Shown here in pieces: positions 36,310 through 46,063 of a stretch of 51,131 nt of DNA. Where the stretch lies: the NCBI RefSeq assembly GCF_947488985.1, contig NZ_CANLBV010000023.1, positions 1-51,131 of the forward strand, read 5' to 3'. Numbering within the stretch: position 1 is the first letter of the stretch; every line of letters begins with the position of its first letter. The translations under genes and the position numbers were made by a program. The stretch comes from an uncultured Vibrio sp. (GTDB lineage: Bacteria > Pseudomonadota > Gammaproteobacteria > Enterobacterales > Vibrionaceae). A model generated the notes under the pieces. That model searched no databases, had not been told where the DNA came from, and saw only the letters and a program-made list of their open reading frames with translations.

Positions 36310-36657
36310 ATGTACACGGATATTTTCAAAACAATGACAGACCAAACTGAAAAGCAATTTGAACCGTACTTCAAGTTCAACAAGTTAGTTGCAAAGAACG
36401 TCCAAACTCTGGCTGAACTGCAAATGGATGCGATGCAGACTTACACTGATATGGGCCTTGCACAAATGAAAGCGGTAAGCGAAATCAAAGATGTAAACAG
36501 CCTTACTGCTTTTAATAGTCAACAATTATCGACGCTTACTCAACTTTCTCAGCAAATGATGAGCGACAGTGCGAAGTTGCAAGCCGTAGCTAAAGAATTC
36601 AAAGAAGATGTTGAAACATTAACAACTGAAAACTTGAAAACAGTTACACCTGCATAA
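36310..36657 (+). CDS. phaP: Phasin PhaP
   Basis: This 115-residue amphipathic helical protein has the phasin pattern (EKQFEPYFKFNKLVAKNVQTL, then repeated Gln/Leu/Met heptads). Phasins coat PHA granules and limit their size. AGGAG lies seven bases before the ATG. The 131-bp gap after phaA may hold its own promoter. A hairpin follows before phaC. Confidence 0.88.
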   Translation: MYTDIFKTMTDQTEKQFEPYFKFNKLVAKNVQTLAELQMDAMQTYTDMGLAQMKAVSEIKDVNSLTAFNSQQLSTLTQLSQQMMSDSAKLQAVAKEFKEDVETLTTENLKTVTPA

Positions 36658-36661
36658 ATTT

Positions 36662-36711
36662 AATCGCCATCGAGTCTGCGCAGTATGACTGTGAGGTTTG
36701 GTGGCGATTTT
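36662..36711 (+). terminator. Attenuating hairpin between phaP and phaC
   Basis: AATCGCCA (36662-36669) pairs with TGGCGATT, followed by TTT. The loop is about 32 bases. It lies right after phaP and could reduce read-through into phaC. Confidence 0.5.
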
Positions 36712-36731
36712 CCGATTATTGGAGTCATGTT

Positions 36732-38543
36732 ATGTTTCAACACTTCTTTTCGGACTACCTTGTCAAATTTCAACAAACAAACCAGCAATGGTGGGATAAT
36801 TTTGAACAAAACAAGGAAGCCGCGCAATCTCCCTTAAACCAAGCGATGCAAGAATTGAATTTTGATGATGCGTCAAAAATTTTCGAGCAAGCCGCTAACC
36901 AACCTGCAATGCTGCTTCAGTTACAGTCTCAATGGTGGGAACAGCAACTGAAAATCTGGCAAAATGCCGCGCTAACGGGTAATACTGAGAGCGTCATTTC
37001 AGAAGATCGTGGTGATAAACGCTTTATTGATGAGGCGTGGAAAAATGACCCGTTCTATAGCTTTATCAAACAATCCTATCTGTTATTTAGCAAAAGCTAC
37101 ATCGATACCATCAACTCGATCGAAGGTATTGACGAAAAAACCAAAGAGCGTGTCGCTTTTTTCTCTCGTCAGGCAATTAATGCATTATCGCCAAGCAACT
37201 TTATCGCGACGAACCCTGAGCTGATGAAACTCACGCTTGAACGTAATGGTGAGAATCTTCTTGATGGGCTAGAGCAGCTGCAAGCAGACGTTGAAGCGAG
37301 TGCAGATATACTCAAGATCCGCATGACCAACAATAATGCTTTCCGATTAGGTGTGGATGTTGCTAATACCGAAGGGGATGTCGTTTTTCAAAACGAGCTG
37401 TTTGAGCTGATTCAATATTACCCTAAGACACCACAGGTCAATGCCACTCCCTTACTGATCGTCCCGCCTTTTATCAACAAGTATTATATTCTCGACCTTC
37501 GTGAGAAGAATTCAATGGTACGTTGGCTTTTAGAGCAAGGACACAGCGTGTTCATGATGTCTTGGCGTAACCCAGGTGAAGCTCAGAAAGACTTAGAGTT
37601 TGGTGACTATGTTACGGAAGGTGTTGTCAAAGCCGTAGCCGCGATTGAAGATATTACAGGTAAAGAGCAAATCAATGCCGCAGGTTACTGTATTGGTGGC
37701 ACGGTGCTGGCATCTACCATTGCTTACTACGCCGCCAAGCGTATGAAAAAGCGCGTTAAAACTGCGACTTTCTTCACCACGTTGCTGGATTTCTCTCAGC
37801 CGGGTGAGGTTGGGGCATACATTAATGAGACGATCATCAGCGCGATTGAAAAACAAAACGAGGCGAAAGGTTATATGGATGGTCGCTCACTGAGCGTCAC
37901 GTTCAGCTTGCTTCGAGAAAACAGTTTGTATTGGAACTACTACATTGATAATTACCTTAAAGGCAGTAGTCCAATGGAGTTTGACCTGCTGTATTGGAAC
38001 AGTGATAGCACCAACGTAGCTGTTAAATGCCACAACTTCTTACTACGTGAGCTATATCTAGAGAATAAACTGGTTCAAGACAAAGGCGTGAAAGTAGGGG
38101 GTGTTTGGATTGACCTTAATAAGATCAAAATACCGAGTTATTTTATTTCTGCTAAAGAAGACCATATTGCCTTGTGGCAGGGGACATATCGTGGTGCGCT
38201 GAATACAGGTGGCAACAAAACGTTTGTGCTAGGTGAGTCAGGCCATATTGCAGGTATTGTTAATCATCCGGCTAAGAATAAATACGGCTACTGGTTGAAT
38301 GATAACCTAGACGACTCAGCTGATGAGTGGTTAACGAATGCAGCTCATCATGAAGGTTCATGGTGGACACATTGGAATCAGTGGCTGCAAGGTTTTGAAG
38401 GTGGCGAAAAAATTGAACCTTTCAACCAAGGTTCAGAGCTTAACCCTGTTATTGACAAAGCACCAGGTAACTATGTAAAACAAGTGCTTCCGATTGTTGA
38501 TAAACAAGTTGTCGATAAAGAGCCTACGGAAGACGAAGCTTAG
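36732..38543 (+). CDS. phaC: Class I PHA synthase PhaC
   Basis: This 603-residue alpha/beta-hydrolase-fold enzyme polymerises (R)-3-hydroxyacyl-CoA on the granule surface. The lipase-like box GYCIGG contains nucleophile Cys320, with catalytic Asp477 (EDHIALW) and His505 (GESGHIAG). The N-terminal domain of about 200 residues is typical of class I enzymes, which act without a PhaE or PhaR partner. A terminator follows. Confidence 0.95.
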   Translation: MFQHFFSDYLVKFQQTNQQWWDNFEQNKEAAQSPLNQAMQELNFDDASKIFEQAANQPAMLLQLQSQWWEQQLKIWQNAALTGNTESVISEDRGDKRFIDEAWKNDPFYSFIKQSYLLFSKSYIDTINSIEGIDEKTKERVAFFSRQAINALSPSNFIATNPELMKLTLERNGENLLDGLEQLQADVEASADILKIRMTNNNAFRLGVDVANTEGDVVFQNELFELIQYYPKTPQVNATPLLIVPPFINKYYILDLREKNSMVRWLLEQGHSVFMMSWRNPGEAQKDLEFGDYVTEGVVKAVAAIEDITGKEQINAAGYCIGGTVLASTIAYYAAKRMKKRVKTATFFTTLLDFSQPGEVGAYINETIISAIEKQNEAKGYMDGRSLSVTFSLLRENSLYWNYYIDNYLKGSSPMEFDLLYWNSDSTNVAVKCHNFLLRELYLENKLVQDKGVKVGGVWIDLNKIKIPSYFISAKEDHIALWQGTYRGALNTGGNKTFVLGESGHIAGIVNHPAKNKYGYWLNDNLDDSADEWLTNAAHHEGSWWTHWNQWLQGFEGGEKIEPFNQGSELNPVIDKAPGNYVKQVLPIVDKQVVDKEPTEDEA

Positions 38544-38601
38544 TCTTAGTCTTAGGGTGCTAACTCACATCCAAGAATAAGAATGTTCAATACCAGATAA
38601 T

Positions 38602-38631
38602 AAAAAAGCCACTGAAAATCAGTGGCTTTTT
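38602..38631. terminator. Bidirectional terminator between phaC and the nap cluster
   Basis: AAAAAGCCACTG pairs perfectly with CAGTGGCTTTTT around AAAAT. It lies between phaC and the convergent nap operon. Confidence 0.9.
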
Positions 38632-38671
38632 AGTGTCAACCCAATAGGGGGAGTTGACCATATATCGGTTA

Positions 38672-38809
38672 TTAATCGATTTCTTTGTCTTTACCCATAG
38701 ATAAAACCCAAAGAGACACAGCTGCAACACCTACGAAGCCACCAAGAATGATAACTGGCATAGCACTGTAGCCTAGAATGTGCCAAATAACGTTCTCTAA
38801 AGTACTCAT
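38672..38809 (-). CDS. TIGR02808-type 45-residue membrane protein of the nap operon
   Basis: The minus strand from 38809 encodes 45 residues: MSTLENVIWHILGYSAMPVI and so on, with a single hydrophobic helix (about 17-38) and a charged tail MGKDKEID. Short proteins of this form are found at the end of nap clusters in Vibrio and relatives (TIGR02808 family, by recall). The function is unknown. The start has GGAGCG just upstream, and the gene begins only 11 bp after napC. It could stabilise the NapC membrane module, which is inference. Confidence 0.75.
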   Translation of the reverse strand: MSTLENVIWHILGYSAMPVIILGGFVGVAAVSLWVLSMGKDKEID

Positions 38810-38820
38810 TCAATCGCTCC

Positions 38821-39402
38821 TTATTGCCAGCCTTCAACGCCGTGCATATCTGGTAGTTTGTGTGCGATACCTTTATGACAATCTACACACGTTTTTTCAC
38901 CAGAAGCTAGCGCAGTTGAATGCTGTTGTGCACTACGAGGGCTCTGCTCTGAGAAATCCATGTAATCGAACTGGTGACAGTTACGACATTCAAGTGAATC
39001 GTTGTTTTTCATTCGAGCCCATTCGCGCTCAGCTAAGTGACCACGACGTGCTTGGAACTTTTCTTCAGTATCGATGGTTTTGGCAATAAAGTGTGCGTAT
39101 AGCTCTTTAGATGCTTGAACCTTACGAATAATTTTATCTGTCCATTCATGAGGTACGTGACAATCTGAACAGATTGCACGAACACCTGAACGGTTCGAGT
39201 AGTGAATAGTTTCTTGGATTTCAGCAACAATAGGAGCGTGGCAACCAGAACAGAATTCTTCAGTATTGGTTGCCTGCATGCCAGTGTTAAATGCACCCCA
39301 GAACAAAAGACCACCCGCGAAGCCCAAGAAAAGTACAACGCCTACCGCTGCTTTACTTGGCGTCGTCAGCCTTTTCCAAAACGCTTTAATTAATTTTATC
39401 AT
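38821..39402 (-). CDS. napC: NapC membrane tetrahaem cytochrome c
   Basis: This 193-residue protein has one N-terminal membrane span (about 17-38) and four CxxCH haem sites: CSGCH, CSDCH, CRNCH and CVDCH. NapC oxidises quinol and passes electrons to NapB and NapA. The NapC/NirT family length fits. The Shine-Dalgarno is GAGAGG. The operon lacks napG and napH, so NapC should be the only quinol donor. Confidence 0.95.
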   Translation of the reverse strand: MIKLIKAFWKRLTTPSKAAVGVVLFLGFAGGLLFWGAFNTGMQATNTEEFCSGCHAPIVAEIQETIHYSNRSGVRAICSDCHVPHEWTDKIIRKVQASKELYAHFIAKTIDTEEKFQARRGHLAEREWARMKNNDSLECRNCHQFDYMDFSEQSPRSAQQHSTALASGEKTCVDCHKGIAHKLPDMHGVEGWQ

Positions 39403-39431
39403 ATATAGCCTCTCTTACCGTTTGGCTACGA

Positions 39432-39887
39432 TTAACGCAGTGATTCTACAGGTTTAAACTCGTTTTCAACCAATGGCTTAGCATTAACTTGAGGTACGTG
39501 ACACTGCAGACAGAAATAACGACGTGGTGAAACATCAGCAAGTACCGCATCTTCACGGTTCATGTAGTGTGTTACGCTGATTTTAGTTGCACCCATTTCT
39601 TTTGCGTTTTTCCAGCTGTGGCAAGAAAGACACTTGTTCGCGTTAAGAGAGACTTCATAGCTACGAATGTTATGAGGTACTAGAGGTGGTTGGTATACAT
39701 AGTCACTCTCAAGTTCTTGGTCACGAGGGAACTCTTTAAATTCGTCAGCTGCACGAGTTGCTTCTAGTTCGCTTGCACCACGTAGAGATTCTACGCCGCC
39801 AATGCCGCCTGGATTCTCTAGCTCTGCCTGAGCTGCACTAGCTAGTAATAGACCAGCTGAGAGTAGGGCAGTAATCAGTTTTTTCAT
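39432..39887 (-). CDS. napB: NapB dihaem cytochrome subunit
   Basis: This 151-residue periplasmic subunit has a signal peptide (ending near AQA at residue 21) and two haem sites CLSCH and CLQCH. It transfers electrons from NapC to NapA. AGGAGA precedes the ATG. A 10-bp hairpin (39926-39956) lies in the leader between napA and napB. Confidence 0.94.
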   Translation of the reverse strand: MKKLITALLSAGLLLASAAQAELENPGGIGGVESLRGASELEATRAADEFKEFPRDQELESDYVYQPPLVPHNIRSYEVSLNANKCLSCHSWKNAKEMGATKISVTHYMNREDAVLADVSPRRYFCLQCHVPQVNAKPLVENEFKPVESLR

Positions 39888-39925
39888 GGTTAATTTCTCC
39901 GCCTAAAGGCTAATTCTTCGAGTGA

Positions 39926-40012
39926 GCTACTTTTTCAAAAGGACTAAAAAAGTAGCCACAATAATAAATACGTTAGATCTGGGTTCTAGGTTTTAAAAGC
40001 GTTTGCTTTTAA
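39926..40012 (-). other. Hairpins between napA and napB
   Basis: GCTACTTTTT pairs with AAAAAGTAGC (39926-39956). A second hairpin, TTAAAAGC-GTTT-GCTTTTAA at 39993-40012, overlaps the napA stop codon. They may stabilise or process the operon mRNA. Confidence 0.4.
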
Positions 40013-42498
40013 GAGACCTTAGTGATCTTAACTGGACACTTCTTGAAGTCTGTCTGTTTAGACAGAGGATCCGTTGCATCCAAGATCAACTTGTTGATCA
40101 GGATTCGTACATCAAAGAATGGTACGTATACCAAGCCTTGTGGTGGACGATTACGGCCACGAGTTTCAACTCGTACGCGAACTTCACCACGTTTGTTTTC
40201 GATAAGAACTTCATCACCACGACGCAGACCACGGGCTTTAGCGTCGTCAGGGTGAATATAACAAAGTGCATCTGGCACGGCTTTGTAGAGCTCAGGGACA
40301 CGACGAGTCATAGTACCTGTGTGCCAGTGCTCAAGAACACGGCCAGTACATAACCAAAGGTCGTATTCTTCATTTGGTACTTCTGGTGGTGCTTCGTACG
40401 GAGCATTAATGATAAATGCTTTACCATCGGGCTTACCATAGAAATCCCAGCCAGAGCCTTTCTTAGCGTAAGGATCTGAGCCTTCTTTAAAGCGCCATAG
40501 CGTTTCTTTACCATCAACAACTGGCCAACGCAGACCGCGTACTTTGTGGTAGGTGTCGTATGGTGCTAAATCGTGCGCGTGGCCACGACCAAAGGCTGCG
40601 TACTCTTCAAACAGGCCTTTTTGAACGTAGAAACCTTGTGCTTGTGCATCATCGTTAAGCTCTTGAGCTTCAGACAGTGGAAAAGCATCAACGTTACCGT
40701 TTTTGTACAGTACGTCGTACATCGTTTTACCACGATGCTCAGGTGCTTTAGCAAGCAGTTCTTCGCCCCAAACCTCTTCAACAGTGAAGCGTTTAGAGAA
40801 CTCCATAATTTGCCATAGGTCAGATTTTGCTTCGCCTACGGTGTGAACTTGTTGATACCATGCTTGTGTACGACGCTCAGCGTTACCATAAGCCCCTTCT
40901 TTTTCGATCCACATTGCGGTAGGAAGGATAAGGTCAGCAGCTTGAGCTGTCGCCGTTGGGTATGGGTCAGAGCATACAATGAAGTTGTCTGGGTTACGGT
41001 AACCAGGTAAACGTTCAGTGTTGATGTTTGGACCCGCTTGCATGTTGTTGTTACACATTACCCAGTAAGCATTGATTTTACCGTCTTTCAACATACGGTC
41101 TTGAAGAACGGCGTGAGCGCCGGGTACCGGTGGAATAGTGCCTTCTGGAAGTTTCCAGATATCTTCTGCAATCTTACGGTGTTTAGGGTTAGCAACCACC
41201 ATATCGGCTGGTAAACGGTGAGCGAACGTACCGACTTCACGCGCTGTACCACACGCTGATGGCTGACCTGTTAGTGAAAATGGGCTGTTACCCGGTGTTG
41301 AAATTTTACCTGTTAAAAGGTGGATGTTATACACCAGGCTGTTCATCCATACACCACGAGTATGTTGGTTCATACCCATAGTCCAAAGTGACATTACTTT
41401 GATGTTTGGATCTGCGTATTGCTTCGCCAGTTTGATCAGGTCTTCTTGAGAGACGCCTGACATTTCCGATGCTTTCTCAACCGAGTATTCTGCAACCGAG
41501 GCTTTGTATTCTTCGAAGCTAATATCAGACATTTTGTCTGAATTAGGGTTCGCAGCGGCTTTTTGAAGCGGATCATCATCCCGAAGACCGTAACCGATAT
41601 CTGTGGCTGCTTGCTTGAAGTGTGTGTGCTTATTCACGAAATCCCAGTTAACCGCATCGTTTTGGATAATGTAGTTAGCAATGAAGTTTGCGATCGCAAG
41701 GTCAGATTGAGGTTTGAAAATGTAACCTGTGTCAGCAAGCTCAAAAGAACGGTGGTAGTACGTAGACAGTACGTTGACATGCACATGCGGATGGCTTAGA
41801 CGGCGGTCGGTAATGCGAGTCCATAGTACCGGGTGCATTTCTGCCATGTTCGAACCCCACAGTACAAACGCGTCTGCGTGTTCAAAGTCATCGTAACAAC
41901 CCATTGGTTCATCGATACCGAAACTGCGCATGAAGCCTACCACAGCAGAAGCCATACAGTGACGAGCGTTTGGATCGATGTTATTTGAACGGAAGCCCGC
42001 TTTCATCATTTTAACGGCTGCGTAGCCTTCCATTACGGTCCACTGACCTGAACCGAACATACCAACGCCTGTTGGACCGTTCTTTTTAAGAGAAGCTTTC
42101 CATTTCTCAGCCATTACGTCGAAAGCTTTGTCCCAAGAAACAGGAGCAAAATCACCATCTTTATGAAACTCGCCGTCTTTCATACGCAGTAATGGGGTTT
42201 CAAGACGGTCTTTACCGTACATAATCTTAGAAAGGAAGTAACCTTTAATACAGTTAAGGCCTTTGTTTACAGGTGCTTCTGGGTCGCCTTGAGTTGCGAC
42301 CACTTTGCCATTTTGAGTACCGACTAGTACCGAACACCCTGTACCACAAAAACGACAAGGCGCTTTATCCCACGTGATTTTTGTTTGATCTGAGCTTGCA
42401 ATCAGGTTGGTTGCTGTTGCGGGTAGAGATACACCTGCAACGGCTGCCGCTGATGCAGCTGCGTTTGCCTTCACAAACGCACGTCTTGTCATTTTCAT
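40009..42498 (-). CDS. napA: Periplasmic nitrate reductase catalytic subunit NapA
   Basis: This 829-residue molybdopterin enzyme reduces nitrate to nitrite in the periplasm. A twin-arginine leader ([10 protein letters not shown]) indicates folded export. A [4Fe-4S] cluster is bound by Cys48, Cys51, Cys55 and Cys83, and the molybdenum ligand is Cys181 in ARHCMAS. It overlaps napD by four bases (ATGA). NapD is the chaperone for its signal peptide. Length and motifs are full. Confidence 0.97.
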   Translation of the reverse strand: MKMTRRAFVKANAAASAAAVAGVSLPATATNLIASSDQTKITWDKAPCRFCGTGCSVLVGTQNGKVVATQGDPEAPVNKGLNCIKGYFLSKIMYGKDRLETPLLRMKDGEFHKDGDFAPVSWDKAFDVMAEKWKASLKKNGPTGVGMFGSGQWTVMEGYAAVKMMKAGFRSNNIDPNARHCMASAVVGFMRSFGIDEPMGCYDDFEHADAFVLWGSNMAEMHPVLWTRITDRRLSHPHVHVNVLSTYYHRSFELADTGYIFKPQSDLAIANFIANYIIQNDAVNWDFVNKHTHFKQAATDIGYGLRDDDPLQKAAANPNSDKMSDISFEEYKASVAEYSVEKASEMSGVSQEDLIKLAKQYADPNIKVMSLWTMGMNQHTRGVWMNSLVYNIHLLTGKISTPGNSPFSLTGQPSACGTAREVGTFAHRLPADMVVANPKHRKIAEDIWKLPEGTIPPVPGAHAVLQDRMLKDGKINAYWVMCNNNMQAGPNINTERLPGYRNPDNFIVCSDPYPTATAQAADLILPTAMWIEKEGAYGNAERRTQAWYQQVHTVGEAKSDLWQIMEFSKRFTVEEVWGEELLAKAPEHRGKTMYDVLYKNGNVDAFPLSEAQELNDDAQAQGFYVQKGLFEEYAAFGRGHAHDLAPYDTYHKVRGLRWPVVDGKETLWRFKEGSDPYAKKGSGWDFYGKPDGKAFIINAPYEAPPEVPNEEYDLWLCTGRVLEHWHTGTMTRRVPELYKAVPDALCYIHPDDAKARGLRRGDEVLIENKRGEVRVRVETRGRNRPPQGLVYVPFFDVRILINKLILDATDPLSKQTDFKKCPVKITKVS

Positions 42499-42800
42499 AC
42501 TTCACCCTCAAGTTGAGAATTGTTGCTTCCAGTTTCTAAATCCGTTTCATCTAGTCCAGTTTCGACTTGGTGATAAACCAAAGCTGTCCCTAAAACGTTC
42601 GTAATATTATTAATTTCTTCGATGGTATCCGTTACAAAACCTTGGTTTTCAGTTTCTAGAACCACGATGATTTTGCCCTCAGGACTACTGCCGTAAACCT
42701 CTGCATTATCGAACTTTTCGATTTGTGCTTTGATTTCGTCTAGATGTTCTGGGCTCACATGCACGACTAAACTTGATATGTGCACTTCATTTAGCGCCAT
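42495..42800 (-). CDS. napD: NapD chaperone for NapA
   Basis: This 101-residue cytosolic protein has the NapD ferredoxin-like fold pattern ([33 protein letters not shown]). It binds the twin-arginine signal of NapA and holds back export until cofactor loading. Its C-terminal tail is longer than in E. coli. It overlaps napA by four bases, so they are translationally coupled. Confidence 0.92.
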   Translation of the reverse strand: MALNEVHISSLVVHVSPEHLDEIKAQIEKFDNAEVYGSSPEGKIIVVLETENQGFVTDTIEEINNITNVLGTALVYHQVETGLDETDLETGSNNSQLEGEV

Positions 42801-42823
42801 AGATTGCTCTCGTTATTTTTGTT

Positions 42824-43303
42824 TTATGCATTACTGACAAGGATAGCCGAAGTAGGGCAAACTGCTACGCAAGCTCCACAACCACTACATTTATCTAATT
42901 CTATATTTGGTAGAGCAACACTGCCTGCTCTCAGTTGAAATTGAATCGCCATAGGTTCACACATGTCGCCACAGCTTCGACATTCAACATTCTTTTTGGC
43001 TAAGCAACTCTCTGATATCGTTGCTTTAGCTTGCCAAGGTAGCTCGTCCTTGGGTTTAAAAATGGGTTCAGGGCACACATCCGCACACTGGTGACAAAAG
43101 GTACATTCGTCTTTTGAAAAATCGACGGTAGGAAACCCGCCGTCGCCTGTGATGATGATGTTTGTTTCACAGCTTTCGATGCACTTCCCACAACGTGTAC
43201 AATCATCGGTGAAGCTTTCTAAGCGGTCAATCCAAGGAAGTCGAATTTGACTTAAATCGACTTTTCTTCTGGAAAATAAGCGCCGTTTCGATATGTCTAC
43301 CAC
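42824..43303 (-). CDS. napF: NapF ferredoxin-type protein
   Basis: This 159-residue cytosolic iron-sulfur protein has Cys clusters CTRCGKCIESCETN, CTFCHQCADVCPEP, CRSCGDMCEP and CSGCGACVAVCPTS. NapF helps load iron-sulfur clusters into NapA. It is the first gene of napFDABC, and its promoter region carries the NarP and FNR sites. Confidence 0.94.
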   Translation of the reverse strand: MVDISKRRLFSRRKVDLSQIRLPWIDRLESFTDDCTRCGKCIESCETNIIITGDGGFPTVDFSKDECTFCHQCADVCPEPIFKPKDELPWQAKATISESCLAKKNVECRSCGDMCEPMAIQFQLRAGSVALPNIELDKCSGCGACVAVCPTSAILVSNA

Positions 43304-43411
43304 TAAATGCCTACTTTTCTTGCTAAAGTATTGTAATGATAGTTCATAGTGTCATTCATATTTTGTAATTTATCCACATATATAGTGTAGTTTTAGAAAT
43401 ATTTGCATAAA

Positions 43412-43427
43412 TACCCCTTAAGGGTTA
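43412..43427. promoter_or_regulatory. NarP 7-2-7 binding site for nap
   Basis: TACCCCT-TA-AGGGTTA is a near-perfect inverted pair of NarP/NarL heptamers (TACYYMT) with a two-base spacer, the form preferred by NarP. The expected nap start lies about 45 bp away toward napF, with an A/T-rich TATATAG-type -10 near 43379-43386. Confidence 0.8.
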
Positions 43428-43441
43428 AATGAGATCCTATG

Positions 43442-43455
43442 TTGTTTTAGATCAA
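43442..43455 (-). promoter_or_regulatory. FNR-like box in the nap/narQ region
   Basis: On the minus strand TTGATCTAAAACAA matches TTGAT-N4-ATCAA in 9 of 10 positions. It lies upstream of the NarP site, as at the E. coli nap promoter, though the centre distance (29 bp) is larger. Confidence 0.55.
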
Positions 43456-43549
43456 TAAATTATGAAGCGCTTGATCACATATTGAATGGAGCTCTATTTT
43501 TGGATGTGTGACAATAAGTTATTGCTAGCCACGACCACTCTTTAGGATA

Positions 43550-45280
43550 TTGCTTATTAAACCTGTTTCATCAGTAACCAGCACAATAGCAAAATCACTG
43601 CTATCCATACTGCTGCTGTCGGTAGCTACTACTGGTTTTGCCATCTTTACATTGGCCTCTAGCTTAAATGATGCTGAGGCAGTGAACGTCGCAGGCTCAC
43701 TGCGAATGCAGAGCTACCGATTAGCTCACGATATTCAAATTGAATCTGCTGATTACGATACTCATATCAAAGAGTTTGAACGGTCACTGTACTCATCATC
43801 AATGGCTTCACTGGTCAGCTGGGAGGTTCCGACCGATATTACAGAAGATTACTATTTAATTATTGGTCGTTGGCATGAGTTAAAGCAGCTTTTAAACAGT
43901 GAAGATCGACAACATTATCTTGTGTTAGTTGAGCACTTCGTTGCAAAGATCGATAGTTTTGTATTCAAATTGCAAGAATTCTCTGAAAACAAACTCATAA
44001 AATTAGCGTGGGCGGGTGGCATTGGTCTCGGTGGAATACTGGTCATTTCGCTATTCGTTGTTCATTTTGTACGTAAACAAGTGGTAAAGCCTCTGCATGC
44101 GTTAGTCGATGCCAGCCATCGGATCAAGACCAGTGATTTTAACGTTGAGCTAAAGGTGACCAACAGCAATGAATTGGGCATTTTAACCCAAACATTTAAC
44201 TCGATGGCGAAAGACCTGGGTGTGCTTTATCGAAACCTAGAACAAATCGTTGATGAAAAAACCCTAGAATTGCAAAACGCCAATCAGTCGTTACAAGCGC
44301 TCTATAACTCTTCACAAGAGCTGACTGTGACTCGTATTGCCCCGGAAAATTTCCGCGCTATTTTACAGCAATTGGTGAGCTTAGAAGGGGTTGAGTCTTT
44401 AAGGTTAGAGATCGTCGATAATTCAGGTAAAGCGTTGATCATTGATGAAGCCTATGATGCGCAGCGAGACTATGAAAAGTTTGAAATGAAGCTTGATGAT
44501 AACGAACTTATCCTCGGCTACTTGCATTGTTCATATCACCATGGGGATTCAACAAAAGCATTGATAGAGAGCTTTATTCAATTGCTGTCTCGAGCGATTT
44601 ATTACAATCGAGCACAAAAGAAAGCTGAACAGCTTATCATTATGGAAGAACGCGCGACGATAGCACGTGAATTGCACGATTCTTTGGCTCAATCACTTTC
44701 TTACTTGAAAATCCAAGTTACTCTGTTGAAGCGTGTTATCAGTAAATTGCCTGAGCAGAAACATCGAGAACAATCTGAACAGATAGCGCTAGAATTAGGT
44801 AATGGACTAGCCGATGCCTATACTCAGCTTAGAGAGCTATTGACCACATTCAGACTGACCATAAAAGAGAGCAACTTTGGAGATGCCTTAAGCACCATGC
44901 TAGAGCAGCTTAGCGAAAGAACCGATGCGAAGGTTATTCTAACTAACGATCTTTCTTCTATAGAGCTTGATGCCCATAGCCAAGTTCACCTGCTTCAGTT
45001 AATTCGTGAAGCAACAATAAATTCGATAAAACACGCCAATGCTGACTTGATCGATGTATGCTGTGTCGATCAAGAGGGGGAAGTCTCCGTCATGATAAAA
45101 GATAATGGCGATGGCTTTGACCCGAGTTGTTCCAAAATAAACCACTATGGGATGACGATCATGCAGGAACGAGCAGCTAGACTGAATGGCGACTTAACGA
45201 TTGAAGCGGCCCGAGGTCAAGGCTGTACAGTCATACTGAAGTACAAAAGTTTGAAGGAAGTTAACGTTGACGATTTGTAA
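43550..45280 (+). CDS. narQ: Nitrate/nitrite sensor histidine kinase NarQ
   Basis: This 576-residue membrane kinase senses nitrate and nitrite and phosphorylates NarP. It has two spans (about 14-34 and 147-170) and the ligand P-box (AGSLRMQSYRLAHD near 47-60). HAMP, a GAF-like linker, HisKA_3 with His376 in RELHDSLAQ, and HATPase_c (REATINSIKH, DNGDGFD) follow. The start is TTG at 43550, because a stop lies upstream in frame and no ATG exists before the P-box. Its AGGA is only about three bases away, so translation may be weak. It diverges from nap and is followed by narP. Confidence 0.93.
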   Translation: MLIKPVSSVTSTIAKSLLSILLLSVATTGFAIFTLASSLNDAEAVNVAGSLRMQSYRLAHDIQIESADYDTHIKEFERSLYSSSMASLVSWEVPTDITEDYYLIIGRWHELKQLLNSEDRQHYLVLVEHFVAKIDSFVFKLQEFSENKLIKLAWAGGIGLGGILVISLFVVHFVRKQVVKPLHALVDASHRIKTSDFNVELKVTNSNELGILTQTFNSMAKDLGVLYRNLEQIVDEKTLELQNANQSLQALYNSSQELTVTRIAPENFRAILQQLVSLEGVESLRLEIVDNSGKALIIDEAYDAQRDYEKFEMKLDDNELILGYLHCSYHHGDSTKALIESFIQLLSRAIYYNRAQKKAEQLIIMEERATIARELHDSLAQSLSYLKIQVTLLKRVISKLPEQKHREQSEQIALELGNGLADAYTQLRELLTTFRLTIKESNFGDALSTMLEQLSERTDAKVILTNDLSSIELDAHSQVHLLQLIREATINSIKHANADLIDVCCVDQEGEVSVMIKDNGDGFDPSCSKINHYGMTIMQERAARLNGDLTIEAARGQGCTVILKYKSLKEVNVDDL

Positions 45281-45899
45281 AGTAATGCTGGTTGATGATC
45301 ATCCATTAATGCGAAGGGGTATCAGTCAGTTACTGAGCTTTGAAGATGAATTTGAAGTGATCGCAGAAGCGAGTAATGGCACTGAAGCAGTGGCTCATGC
45401 TCATGAAGAAGAACCTGATTTGATCTTGCTCGATCTCAATATGAAGGGAATGTCGGGCTTAGATACCTTACAAGCACTTCGTGCAGATGGTTCAAGTGCT
45501 AGCATCGTAATATTAACCGTATCGGATAGCCCAGCAGATATTGAAGCAATTGTAAAAGCGGGTGCCGATGGCTATTTGTTGAAAGATACTGAGCCTGATG
45601 AACTGATTGAATTATTGAAGCAAGCTTATAACGGTGACAAGGCTTATAGCAGCGTGGTTGCGAGTTACTTGAATGATGCAGGTCGCCGCACGGATATTTT
45701 CGACCAACTGACAGAACGTGAAATGCAGATCCTTCAAGAAGTAGCGAAGGGCTACCGTAATAAGCAGATAGCCGAACATTTGTTTATCTCTGAATCGACC
45801 GTGAAGGTACATATGAAAAGCTTGCTGAAAAAACTGCAAGTGCCTTCACGTACCGCTGCTACCGTTTTGTATCTAGAGCGCTACGGAGAAATGAAGTAG
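45267..45899 (+). CDS. narP: Nitrate/nitrite response regulator NarP
   Basis: This 210-residue NarL-family regulator has receiver Asp56 (LLDLNMKGMSG) and a LuxR-type helix-turn-helix (NKQIAEHLFISESTVKVHMK, about residues 167-190). The start is TTG 45267, with GGAAG seven bases upstream. It overlaps narQ by 14 bases, so they are coupled. It should bind the 7-2-7 site at 43412-43427. Confidence 0.94.
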   Translation: MTICKVMLVDDHPLMRRGISQLLSFEDEFEVIAEASNGTEAVAHAHEEEPDLILLDLNMKGMSGLDTLQALRADGSSASIVILTVSDSPADIEAIVKAGADGYLLKDTEPDELIELLKQAYNGDKAYSSVVASYLNDAGRRTDIFDQLTEREMQILQEVAKGYRNKQIAEHLFISESTVKVHMKSLLKKLQVPSRTAATVLYLERYGEMK

Positions 45900-45962
45900 G
45901 GTTTAAATAAATGAAGTAGAGCGAAAAGAGTGGCTGTTTTTCGTTAACTTAAAACTTTGTCT

Positions 45963-46000
45963 AAAAAAGGCGCTGAACTCATTAAGTTCAGCGCCTTTTT
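45963..46000 (+). terminator. Terminator after narP
   Basis: A long perfect stem (AAAAGGCGCTGAACT with AGTTCAGCGCCTTTT) encloses CATTA. It also faces the convergent desaturase gene. Confidence 0.9.
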
Positions 46001-46063
46001 GTTTGGTGGCTTTTAGAAGGAGTAGTGTCTAGGGGCTGCCTTTTAGCTGTGCTAAAGGATGGC

